This document shows positions 47,706 through 57,755 of a stretch of DNA of 64,000 nucleotides, one piece after another. The stretch lies in assembly GCA_025403435.1 (NCBI GenBank), contig CM046341.1:19801460-19865459 (forward strand). The letters run 5' to 3'. The notes under the pieces are model-generated. The model saw nothing but the letters and a program-made list of their open reading frames with translations. It did not search any database and had not been told where the DNA came from. The translations under genes and the position numbers were made by a program. The first letter of the stretch is position 1; each line of letters opens with the position of its first letter. This DNA comes from Artocarpus heterophyllus. Lineage: Eukaryota; Streptophyta; Magnoliopsida; Rosales; Moraceae.

Positions 47706-48893
47706 TCATCGAGTGACCAACAATTCACCTTGGATAGCACACTCCTCCTCATCCACATCCTTCAATGGTGGCATGGAGTCCTCATCCGATTCGTCATCCG
47801 TAACAACCTCTCTGTCGTCCCGTAACACCATCACCCTTTTGTTCGGACATTGGCTTGAGATGTGACCCCTGCCTTGGCATTTGAAACAGTTAACATCACG
47901 GTTTCGAGAAGTGGATGAATCATATTTACCTTGGTTTGAAGGTCTAGCCGTGGCTAGTTTTGGCTCAAACTTTGGCCAAGCAACCGATTTCTCTTCTCTC
48001 TTCCCATAATTCGGCTTCCATGAAGAAGGTGCCGAACTAACATTCGCACGTGAGCTACCCCTCCTCTTGAGCTGCTGCTCTACTGTGATGGCCATGTGCA
48101 ACATGTCTTCTAACTCTACATAGTGTTGCGTCTCCATCCTATCTTGAATATCTAGATTTAGCCCTTGCAAAAATCTTGCCATGGTTGCTTCTCGATCTTC
48201 TTCAACATTGGCTCGTATCATGGCTATTTTCATTTCTTGATAATATTCCTCCACACTCTTGTTTCCTTGTCTAAGTCCTTGCAACTTTTTGTACAATTCC
48301 CGATAGTAATGGCTGGGTACAAATCGCTTTCTCATCACCGTTTTCATCTCCTTCCATGTCTCAATCGGGTGTTCTCGGTTCCATCGCCTATTCATTACCA
48401 ACTGATCCCACCATACAACCGCATAATCAGAGAACTCAATTGCAGTAAGCTTAACTTTCTTTAACTCTGAATAGTTATGGCAATCAAACACTAGCTCCAC
48501 TTTCTTCTCCCACTCTAGGTAAGCTCCGGGGTCATTTTTCCCTCGGAATGGCGGAATCTTCATTTTAATACCTCCCATATTATTATCTTCCCGGTTCCTA
48601 GCGTCTCTATTCCCATTTCCACGCCTAAATCTGCCCCTATTTATCGGTGGTTCCTCCAACTCTTCTAATTCATCTTCCTCCGAAAGATCACATCCACCCC
48701 TCCGCCTATTTTGCATGTTTTGTGGCTGCCTATTGCATGTTCTGGCATCAACCTTATCTAATCTCTCATGAATGGGCTCTAGCGCTCGCATCAACAACCG
48801 TTCCATTTGCCTCATTAATGCTTGCAACTGAAGATTGGGAACGTTTTCTTGTGGAAGATCATCTTTGGCTTCTCTTTCTTGATTTGGATTCAT
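47706..48893 (-). CDS. G3 gag, open for 395 codons
   Basis: Start ATG 48893 (MNPNQEREAKDDLPQ). N-terminal helices (LMRQMERLLMRALEPIHERL) and an RG-rich stretch (RGRFRRGNGNRD) lead into the capsid core (YLEWEKKVELVFDCHNYSE, WDQLVMNRRWNREHPIE, RKRFVPSHYYRELYKKL, REATMARFLQGLNLDI). The nucleocapsid knuckle CFKCQGRGHISSQC is intact. The frame ends with TGA at 47706 where G2 has Arg, with protease in the same frame just beyond. This is either a mutation or, less likely, a readthrough stop. It is the only undamaged element-encoded protein in the window. Confidence 0.92.
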   Translation of the reverse strand: MNPNQEREAKDDLPQENVPNLQLQALMRQMERLLMRALEPIHERLDKVDARTCNRQPQNMQNRRRGGCDLSEEDELEELEEPPINRGRFRRGNGNRDARNREDNNMGGIKMKIPPFRGKNDPGAYLEWEKKVELVFDCHNYSELKKVKLTAIEFSDYAVVWWDQLVMNRRWNREHPIETWKEMKTVMRKRFVPSHYYRELYKKLQGLRQGNKSVEEYYQEMKIAMIRANVEEDREATMARFLQGLNLDIQDRMETQHYVELEDMLHMAITVEQQLKRRGSSRANVSSAPSSWKPNYGKREEKSVAWPKFEPKLATARPSNQGKYDSSTSRNRDVNCFKCQGRGHISSQCPNKRVMVLRDDREVVTDDESDEDSMPPLKDVDEEECAIQGELLVTR

Positions 48894-49431
48894 TTTTTTT
48901 TTAAACCTGCAAAACAACGTTAGATAATAAAGGACCTTACTTCTCTCCCTCACGTGTTTCACTCTATCACTTGGTCACTCCGTTCACTCGTGTTTCACTC
49001 AAATAATTGGCTTTTACCCTTGAATGTTCTCACCACTCTTGCCTTTTTTTTTTTTGAACTCGCTTATTCTCTTTTTCAGTTCTTTTGGAATTACACAAAC
49101 AACAATAAAATCTATTTGGCAACAAATTCAGCAACACGTTTTGATACGCAGTTCAAAACGAAGCAATTTTGTTTTTCACTGTGAGGTGAGGTCAAATTTG
49201 GACACCTGGACACTCAAACAATGGAAAGGAAACAAAAAATTTTAAGGAGGGTTTCCAAACGCTTTTTTTTTTTTTTTGAATCCTCTTGATTTTTCTTTTC
49301 TTTTCTTTTCTTTTCGTTTTTCTTTTCTTTTCTTTTCTTTTCTTCTTTTTTTTTTGAACGGAATAGAACCTAAGTAATAAATTAGAATTCAAAAACAAAT
49401 AAGGATAGACAAACCTGAGGCTAGAACCGAG
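48894..49431 (-). other. G3 leader with a homopurine tract
   Basis: Non-coding. On the minus strand 49356-49262 is nearly pure purine, mostly AAAAGAAAAG-type. An upstream in-frame ATG at 48962 could extend gag by 23 codons, but the equivalent region in G2 is not conserved as protein. Confidence 0.75.
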
Positions 49432-49445
49432 GCTCTGATACCAAA
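49432..49445 (-). other. G3 primer binding site
   Basis: The minus strand reads TTTGGTATCAGAGC, a perfect initiator-methionine tRNA site, directly after the LTR end TTATCA. Confidence 0.93.
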
Positions 49446-50224
49446 TGATAAGAACCTCGCCAATATACTGACGAAACCCGTTATCAATAAGAAGGAACCA
49501 AGACTGTTTCTATTCAGATTTGGATGGAAGTCACCACGACCTGTTGCTTATATCGAAGCAAGAACCTTGGTATATCGAAGACGCCACAATCAAGGATGGA
49601 AGCTTGATTGATAAGTCAGGTTTGAACGCCCGGATTGATCCGATGAGTTCGTGTAATTCGTCAAAGAACCAAAGAAAGAATTTTCTCTCTCAAAAAAATA
49701 AACATTCATTGATTCTCCATTAACCTTTGGAACGGATATTTATAGGCTAAAATTACAATGTGTTGCCCAAAAAAGAAAAGTTGACAAATTCAAACATAAT
49801 TACTAAGCCTAAAATAAAAACCAAAAGAAAGGAAAGTCTTAATGGCTGTTTTTTAGCTATTTACACGCCCAACAATAAAGGAAAAGTACAATTAATCCTC
49901 GTCAACAATTTGCATAAATGATCAGCAAAATAGGAAAGTTTCTGAAAGTCTTCCATTGACTTGATCTTGCAAAATTTGAGCTGATTTCAATCAGGCTTGA
50001 CTCATCTGAATTCTTCTAGAACTTGAATCAAATTGACGCACCGTTGTGGTTGACATGGGCCTGGGTTAATGGGCTTGCACAAATTTTCTTGATTCTAGAT
50101 TTCGTGAATCAGCCCATTTAGTGCTTCCTTGAATTTCTTAGCTCGGGCTCTTGTGACTGGTCCAACAGGAATTTGTATTGGGTCAACCACCTTCCATACA
50201 TTTGAGCTCCCTAAGTCTCCATCA
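49446..50224 (-). repeat. G3 5' LTR (779 bp)
   Basis: Matches the 3' LTR in ends and sequence with few differences. The right flank is CAGGG (50225-50229). Confidence 0.95.
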
Positions 50225-50229
50225 CAGGG

Positions 50230-51176
50230 TCAAGTTTGTTAGTGCTTAAAAGCGCCTCTTTGTACAAAAGTACAATCATTAGCTGATTTGAAAACAAGGC
50301 CCTTTTAATTTCACTGCCTCTTGCATAGAAGTTTGTTTTTCTCTCTGCTTTTCTCTCATTGGCTGATTGTGAATTCTTTTCAGCCCTCTCAATTTTCTCT
50401 CCCTTGCTCTCTTTGCTCTCCTTTTTCTCGGCCATCTCTTCTTTTTTTCTCTCACTAGCCGAACTCTCTCTCTGCACTCCCACTCTTGATTTTTCTCCAC
50501 TCTTCATTTTTTTATCACTTTCTCTCTGTAAGCTCACTTGGTCTTCATAGGCCTGTTTTGGTGTTAACGGAACAAGAGTGATCATTTTTTGATTGTGAAC
50601 AAAGGAGTACTTGTTGGTGAAACCATCATGTTTAACTCGCCGATCAAATTGCCATGGTTTGCCTAATAACAAGTGCCCAACTTGCATCAGAACCACATCG
50701 TACAAAACTTCATCTTCATATCCTCCAATGTGAAAAGAAACTAACACTTGCTTATGCACCTTTACCTCACCACTATCATTTAACCATTGCAATTTATATG
50801 GTCGAGGATACTTAATTGTTGGCAGCCCTAACTTCTCTACCCTGGTTATGCTAACAACATTAGTACAACTCCCACCACCAATAATCGCACTACATACCTT
50901 GTTTTGGATGTGGCACCTAGTGTGGAAGATGTTTTCCCGTTGCACCTCTAAATCTTCTTCTTTGGTTTGCACACTTAAAGCTCTCCTTGTAACCAACAAT
51001 TCTCCTTGGACAACACACTCCTCATCATCGGCATCCTGTAATGAAGGCATAGAATCATTGTCCGAATCCTCGTCGGTTTCAATCTCCCCATTGTCCCGCA
51101 TCACCATAGCTCGTTTTTTCGGACATTGGCTTGCTATGTGACCCCTGCCTTTGACATTTAAAACATTTAATATCAT
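50230..51176 (-). pseudogene. G2 protease and linker region
   Basis: One frame (51176-50211) reads KGRGHIASQCPKKRA (end of the knuckle), ELLVTRRALSVQTKEEDLEVQ, IIGGGSCTNVVS (the protease Asp changed to Gly), HLLLGKPWQFDRR and a charged linker. It ends at the G3 insertion. The active-site change alone would disable the protease. Confidence 0.91.
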
Positions 51177-52188
51177 GATTCCAAGTAGTGGAAGAATTGG
51201 TTACCTTGACTCCCATGGCTAGCCACCTCTTGTTTTTACTCAGTCATTGGCTTGGTGTTGGGTTGCTTCTCATCCTTCTTCCATTGGTTCATTTTCCAAG
51301 TAGATGTATTCGGGTTTTGGCTGGGACGTGTGTTACTGCCCCTCCTCATAAGTTGATTCTCAATTTTGATAGCCATGTGCACCATGTCCTGTAACTCCAC
51401 ATAATGTTGTAACTCAATGGCATTGTGAATATCTCGGTTCAAGCCCACCAAAAACCTTGCCATTGTAGCCTCCCGATCCTCCTCTATATTTGCCCAAATC
51501 ATCATAACCTCCATCTCCTTATAGTTCTCCTCCACACTCCGGTTGCCCTGCTTAAGATTTTGTAGTTTGTTGTGCAACTCCCGATAGTAGTAAGCTGGTA
51601 CAAATTGCTTCCTCATCACAGTCTTCGTCTCTTCCCAGGACTCAATAGGTCGCTCTCTATTTCATCTCCTATTTATAAAAAGCTAATCCCACCAGGTAAT
51701 ACCATAATCAGAAAATTCAATTACAACCATTTTTACCTTCTTTGCCTCGGAATAGTTGTGGTAGTAAAAAACAAACTCCATTTCTTCTCCCATTTTAGGT
51801 ACGCTTCTGGATTGAATTTGCCTTGAAATAATGGTATCTTCATTGTTATGCCTCTCAAACTATCATTTTCCTGGTTCCTAACTCCTCTATCTCATCCAAA
51901 TCTACGGTGACTACCCGCTGAATCTTCTCCTTCATCAAACTCTTCCCCATCAATCCCGTAGTAGTCATCAACCTCTCCTCTAACTGGAACCCTTTCCCGC
52001 CTATGCGCATGAGGAACATGTTGTGGCTGTTTCGCACGTGCGTTTTCTATTCGGTCTATCCTCTCATGAAGTTGTCCTAACTCTCCCCACAACAATCGCC
52101 TCATCTCCCCTATCATCGCTTCCATAAGGAGTTTTGGATCTGCTGCACCAGAGGTACCCTCAATAGTGTTCTTGCTGTTGTTTGACAT
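51177..52188 (-). pseudogene. G2 gag, frameshifted
   Basis: ATG 52188 starts MSNNSKNTIEGTSGAADPK with EAMIGEMRRLLWGELGQLHERID. The capsid core part is 51619-51236 (RKQFVPAYYYRELHNKL, REATMARFLVGLNRDI). Several shifts lie between 51620 and 51890. A shift before the knuckle (51190-51235) separates it from the protease frame. Confidence 0.9.
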
Positions 52189-52780
52189 TTTTTTTCTATA
52201 AAACAAAGTAAGAAACAATGCAAAGGACCTTACCACACTCCCTTACGTGTTTCACTCGTGAAATGGTTCACTCAATTTCACTCGTGTTTGCACTCAATAC
52301 TTTCGACTTTTGTCCACTCTAATTCTCTTGCCTCTACGCCTTTTTCCACTAATTAATTCTCACTCAGTTCCTATAAAACTAGTCAAATCAATATCAAAAT
52401 TTCCTTGACAATTCACAAATAGATTACCAAGGAGGCTCAGATTAGAAATAAGAATATAATAGGCATAGATAATTTAGGCTTTCGAAAATCACACCCAAAA
52501 GGAAGAAAATTTGAGCAAAAATTTTTGGTCTTTCCAGGGAATTCAATTTTGGGTTCCTTAAACCATGAATAACAATTTTTTTTTCCAGATCCTCTTGTTT
52601 TTCTTCTTTTCCTTTTTTTTTCCTTTCTTTCTTTTCTTTTTGGATCTTTTTTTTTTTTTGTTTAAGACTCCAAATTTGACCTTTTTTTACCCGACTTTGA
52701 TAATGGAAATCAAAACTCACGAATAACTTAAACAAACATAAACTAAGGGAACGGATAAGCAAAACCTGATTAGAACCTCA
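52189..52780 (-). other. G2 leader with a homopurine tract
   Basis: Non-coding, collinear with the G1 leader. Purine-rich runs lie on the minus strand at about 52570-52660. Confidence 0.7.
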
Positions 52781-52794
52781 CTCTGATAACCAAA
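52781..52794 (-). other. G2 primer binding site
   Basis: The minus strand reads TTTGGTTATCAGAG next to the LTR. It carries one extra base relative to TGGTATCAGAG, at the same place as in G1. Confidence 0.85.
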
Positions 52795-53610
52795 TGATAC
52801 GAACCCTACCAAGAACTGACGCGACCCTAACCAAAATTGGTCTCCAAGATCAAAATTCCTAATCGGTTTTGAATGGAACTGCAACCCGATGCCTAACAAG
52901 AAGCACGGACCTTGGTATGTGAGGACACCATAATCAGCTATGGACAGATTGATTGATAAGTCTATGAATGCCACGAAATTTTTTGATAAGTTTGAATAGT
53001 TTGTTTAGGAACAACTGAGAATTAAAACCTCAAATTGTGTGTAAAACCTTTTGCCCATTGATTGAAATTCGTTACAATATATAGGGGTTTCCACTTTATG
53101 AATTTTTAGCTCCTAATTGCCCATGGAATTTCGGGCAAATTAATTACAAAAAAAAAGGTCTAATCTAAAGCAAATAAGGTAAGTTCCCTTAATGGCTTAA
53201 AAGCCTTACAATAATGGGAAATAAAAGAAACGCATGTTTTCTAAAAAAGAAAAAGGAAACTAGACAATAAAATGGTAAATAGCTAATCCTCAAAATGGGA
53301 AAGTAACTGAAATAGAAAGTAGCTTGATTATTTGCAGCCATATGGTGATAATCACTTGTTGATTTTGTAAACATGATTACTTGGTCCCTTTTAGAACTTG
53401 AATCATGCATTTGTTGGTCTGGAAGTCACATGAAATTCCCTCAATGGGCCTCCATCCAATAGCTTGAGCCCAAGTTGCTTCAATCAGCCCAATAAGCATT
53501 TCTTTGAACTTCTTCGCATGAGCTCTCGTAACCAGACCAATGGGAACTTGAATTGGATTGAATATGTCTCATCCCACGTGCTCTTCCTTGTGCTGACGAT
53601 GTCCTCATCA
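52795..53610 (-). repeat. G2 5' LTR (816 bp)
   Basis: On the minus strand from TGATGAGGACATC (53610) to GGTTCGTATCA (52795). Long subtype with small deletions relative to 39235-40070 (for example near 53288). The flank is CCCAT. Confidence 0.94.
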
Positions 53611-53940
53611 CCCATTATAAATGCTACGGCTAGAAATATACCTCAGTGTTAGAGGACCAGCCCCCTTGGGAGGAGGCTGATGTGGTCGACCGCGTATGCC
53701 TAGGCGCGGTCGACCATGCCTTTCCAGTGACTTGGTGCACCTCTTTTTGATTTTAAAAATTTTTAAGTTTACAAAAACAATTTTAATCAATTTGAAAAAT
53801 TTTCTAAATCAATTTAGAACAAGATTTCAAGACTTTAAAAGTTTTTCAATCTTAATTTTAAAAACTTTGAAAAACAGTTTGAAACATAATCAAAGATTTG
53901 AGTCAATTAAACTTGATTAAATCTTATGCACTCTCTAACA
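53611..53940 (-). repeat. O 5' LTR, third piece (5' end of the LTR)
   Basis: After the G2 duplication, the O LTR continues to 53940, where the minus strand starts TGTTAGAGAGTG. This fits the inverted repeat of the LTR end CTAACA at 20936. A short inverted pair, GGTCGACCGCG and CGCGGTCGACC, lies at 53692-53715. Confidence 0.72.
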
Positions 53941-54410
53941 TCATACAAGCTTAGAAATAAAAACTATTCTTAATGCTTGTTGATACCATTTCTTCAATAT
54001 TCAAGCGCTCAGTAATTTGTCTGTCTTTATATTAATTTCTTCCGAGACTTGATGGAAAAATCCTTTCAATTGTCTTGAGATGCTAAAATAATAACACTAA
54101 ATAGCTCTACATGTTCAAGATTAATCATTAGCATTCAAGCAATTAATTGTTTGTTGTCATCAAAATAAAAATAAATATTTCCATTGAAACCTAGGAGCTA
54201 ACATATATGAGGAACAATATAATGCGTTAGGGATATATACCATAAACCTTGTCGACCTTACTCTGAGATTCTCAATTCTAATGGGAGAAACAATTTGAAT
54301 TTCAATAGATGGAATTCAAATTAAGTTGGAACATTTAGAGATCAATGGGTAAATGACGAAGAAGTGAATCTAAGAGAATATGCTCCTTAGCATGATCCAT
54401 ACCCATTAAG
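53941..54410. other. AT-rich flank of element O
   Basis: No gene or recognised repeat. The 5 bp after the O LTR are TCATA, but the other end of O is missing, so no target duplication can be checked. Confidence 0.4.
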
Positions 54411-55475
54411 TGTAATGCCTGTTGTTTTCTTCTATAGATAATTATGTTAATTTTGACGTTAGAATGTGACATCTTAAGTGCTATTATTATTTTAGTAAAT
54501 TAACATTTTATTTAGTAATGTCATAGGTGACGGCCATAAGGATCGATGTGTTGGGGATGTTCATGTCAAAAAATAATGATAAGCATAAAATATTATTTTT
54601 TTAAAAAATTTCAACTTTCTCTAAATTTATAATCTTTATAATATTCTAGAGTTATATTCTTGGCAATGATATAAAATTTGTTCCATATTTTCTTATTTTT
54701 GTAACACTTATGATTTTATGATTAGAATTAGGGTTTTGTACATTTATCTAAAAAAAGGGAAAAACCTAATTAGATTAGAATTAGGGTTTTCTACACTCAT
54801 CTAATCTCTTCTCTCTCATAAACCTATAAATACACCTTTAAGCCATCAAAGTCTTCATTCTCTTAATTTTCGGCCAAAGAAATTTCTCGCCCGCACCCCC
54901 TCTCAAAAATCTCTCTAAGAAAGCCTGCATCATCCCTCTAATCCTCAAAGTCAAGAATTCAACACTCTTATTTTCTTTCAAGCCAAAATAGAAGGAATCC
55001 TTTCGTACAGATATTGTGTGCAAGTCTTCATATTTGTTGAAGAAAACATAATAATTAAGGTATGGTTTAAAGGTTTTTATGGTTTTGTTTCTTTTATGAT
55101 TGATATATATTGTTTTGTGGTAAACTTTGTTAGAAAATTGTTCTTTTATGTTGTGAATGTCTATGCATGTATGTTTGTATAAAAAATAAATTATTTTGTT
55201 TATTACTTTGATTATAACAATGTTATGTATGATTAAAAGCATTATGTTCATATGATATAATAAAATTTTATGAAAATAAGGTTTCGTTATTGGATTGTGA
55301 TATGAGAATTTTAGGGTTTTTAGTTAATCAGTAAGGTTGATAGTAATGCTTTGAAAGCAAATGATTTTATTTTCCTGCAATTTTTGGATATGATGTGTGT
55401 ATATATATGTTAGGACTGTCTGAGGATTTTTATAAATTTTCATTCAAAATATTTTTAGGGTTATGAGCTTTCAGT
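54411..55475 (+). repeat. Repeat unit A: LTR-like promoter module plus partial body
   Basis: Starts TGTAATGCC. A TATA box TATAAATA is at 54825-54832. A leader with GGCCAAAGAAATTTC follows, then AATTAAGGTATGG (a possible splice donor, near 55062) and a T-rich body. The unit stops after GGTTATGAGCTTTCA, and unit B begins at once. The start and layout resemble Del/Tekay-type LTRs. I found no primer site or coding region nearby. Confidence 0.65.
54825..54832 (+). promoter_or_regulatory. TATA box in repeat unit A
   Basis: TATAAATA in the context CATAAACC[TATAAATA]CACC. The counterpart in unit B is at 56148-56155. A pyrimidine-rich CTCTTCTCTCTC run precedes both. Confidence 0.6.
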
Positions 55476-57755
55476 TGTAACGCCTATGTTTTCTTTTTCA
55501 AATACTTATATTATTTTAACGTTAGAATGTAATATCTTAAGTTCTATTATTATTTTAAGTCAATAACTTTTTATTTAGTAATATCACAGGTGAAGGCCAA
55601 TAGGGATCGATGTGATTGGTATGTTCATGTAAAAAAAAAAAACGATGATAAGCATAAAATATTAGTTTTTTAGAATTTCAACTTACTCTATATTTATAAT
55701 CTTTATAATACCCTAAAGTTATATATGCCCTGAAGTTATATTCATGACAATGACATAAATTTTATTGCATATTTTCTTAATTTTATAACATTTATGATGT
55801 CATGATAATTATATGTGTAATATTTTTATTATGGCATTAAGAAAGTAGATAATATAAAGTGTCTAAAAGAATAGTGTGTAAATTAATATTTTTTTCAGTC
55901 TTGGGAGCAAACATTATTATTGTATATAAATAATTATGTATTGCAATTATATTATATTATATTTTATAAAACAAAACTGTGTATTTTTTATAAGAAAAAA
56001 AATATGATATATATATGTATAGTATAGGAAACAAAAAAGATAATGAAATCGAGAAATGAAAAAGAAAAAAAAAAGCAAAAGGAAAAACCTAATTATATCA
56101 GGATTAGGGTTTTCTACACTCATCTAATTTCTTCTCTCTCATAAATCTATAAATATACTTTTAAGTCACAAGAGTCTTCATTCTCTTAATTTTTAGCCAA
56201 AGAAATTCCTATTCCTTACCCCCTTTCAAAAATCCCTCCAAGAAAGCCTCCATCATTCCTCTAATCCTCAAAGCCAAGAATTCATTGCTCTTATTTTCTT
56301 TCAAGCCAAAGTAGAAGGAATTCTTTTTCTTTTTTGGAGATTTTGTGTATAAGTCCTTGTGTTTGTTGAAGAAAACATAGGAATTAAGGTATAATTTAAA
56401 GGTTTTTATGGTTTTGAATTTTTTTATGATTGATATATATTGTTTTGTGATAAACTTTGTTAGAAAATTGTTCTTTTTTGTTGTAAATGTGTATGCATAC
56501 ATGTTTGTATGAAAAAATTATTTTGTTTATTAAATTGATTATAATAATGTTGTTTTGTAGTTAAAACCATTTATATTCATATGATATCATGAAATTTAAT
56601 GAAAATAAGGTTTTGTTATTAGAGTGTGACATGAGAATTTTAGGGTTTTTGGTTAGTCGGGAAGGTTGATGGTAATGTTTTGAAATCAAATGATTTTATT
56701 TCACAACTATTTTTAGATATGATGTGTATATATATGTTAGGAATGTCTAAGATTTTTTTATAAATTTTTGTTCAAAATATTTTTAGGGTTATGAGCTTTT
56801 AATCAAACACTGCTCACAGAATTTTATTTGTTGGCAGATTTGTGTTTGTGCATTGTAGAGTGCGTTTCATAAGACAAAAAGCATCTTTTAATTTTGTAAA
56901 AAATTATGACTTATCGTTATATGTTAACTAAATGTTTGTAAATTTTTAGCTTCATATCCTTATTATGTTCTAACATAAAATTCATTGATTGCCAAGTACT
57001 CAGCGATTATAAATCTTTGCCTAATATGTTCTCTGTAATTCGTGAGATAAGAAGTCATACTTTTAAATGTGTTTTACATAATTTGATATTTTTTTAGCTT
57101 TTATCTATATGTTAAGCATGTCACATAAAAATGTCAAAAGCATATCACGCATATTTGATTTTATAAAAATGTTTGAATGAAGCGTATTCGCTATTTAGCG
57201 TGTCTGATATTAATGTTAACTCTAAATTTGAATGTATGTTTTGAATTACTTTGAAGCTGAATTTTGGATATATTATGATTTTTTACAAATTATTTTATAA
57301 CATAAATGATTTAATATATAATTTTTAATTAGGACTGTTCACTACCTAGGCTATGCTAGTAGATTTTGTACTATTGATTATGTAGTTTGTTTTAATTACC
57401 AAATGAAATTTTTTATGCTAAAGAAAAATTTGAGGGTTATTTATATGTTTAACTTTATTTTTGTAAATTTTTATGCTATGATTGAACATGAATCGGAAGA
57501 TATAAGATTATGAATCCTCGAAGGCCAATCAGTTTTTATGACTAGCAATTTACTTGAACGTTTTGAAAATTGAAAAAATGTATTTTGGATTAATATTTTT
57601 AAGAGAAGAAAATCTGAGTGATGTTTATATATGTTAGCTATATTATGGAATAATTATTACACTTTATTCGTACTTTTATGTTGAGTTTAATTTCTCTAAG
57701 TGATTAAAGGTCATGCCTTATGACATTTATGTTTATTGACTCTAAGTGTATATTT
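55476..57755 (+). repeat. Repeat unit B: LTR-like promoter module plus full body
   Basis: Starts TGTAACGCC at 55476 and resembles unit A (GTTAGAATGTAATATC, TCACAGGTGAAGGCC, then the TATA module). It has an extra AT-rich stretch of about 270 bp near 55800-56080. The body from 56169 is about 1.59 kb and is repeated as unit C. Confidence 0.7.
56148..56155 (+). promoter_or_regulatory. TATA box in repeat unit B
   Basis: TATAAATA in the same context as unit A, with AAGAGTCTTCATTCTC about 20 bp downstream. Confidence 0.6.

Larger units (their letters stand above)
42714..50224 (-). mobile_element. G3: second-subfamily CRM-like gypsy element inside G2
   Basis: LTRs of 780 and 779 bp, ends TGATGGAGACTTAG...GGTTCTTATCA, and a perfect 5-bp duplication CAGGG (42709-42713 and 50225-50229). 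Total 7511 bp including solo LTR D. The LTRs are related to but distinct from those of G1 and G2. The two LTRs look very similar to each other. The gag frame is open, while pol has a handful of stops and shifts. Confidence 0.95.
39235..53610 (-). mobile_element. G2: CRM-like gypsy element in the O LTR, host of G3
   Basis: 3' LTR 39235-40070 and 5' LTR 52795-53610, with flanks CCCAC (39230-39234) and CCCAT (53611-53615), one mismatch. Total 14376 bp, of which 7511 are G3 plus 5 bp of duplication. Internal sequence is close to G1 over most of its length, but one interval around the reverse transcriptase N-terminus is clearly diverged. Coding parts are more damaged than in G1. Confidence 0.93.

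Noticed and set aside
52196..52246. Possible leader intron in G2 (GTAAGG ... TATAG before gag ATG)
   Set aside because: The interval is only about 51 bases, shorter than usual plant introns, and G1 lacks the acceptor part.
53692..53715. GGTCGACCGCG/CGCGGTCGACC inverted pair as a regulatory hairpin
   Set aside because: A single short palindromic pair in a decayed LTR. There is no second copy in the window to show conservation.
54838..55251. Minus-strand open frames in repeat units A and B (also 56209-56502)
   Set aside because: They lie opposite the leader/promoter module, are AT-rich, and owe their similarity to the repeat itself. No domain.
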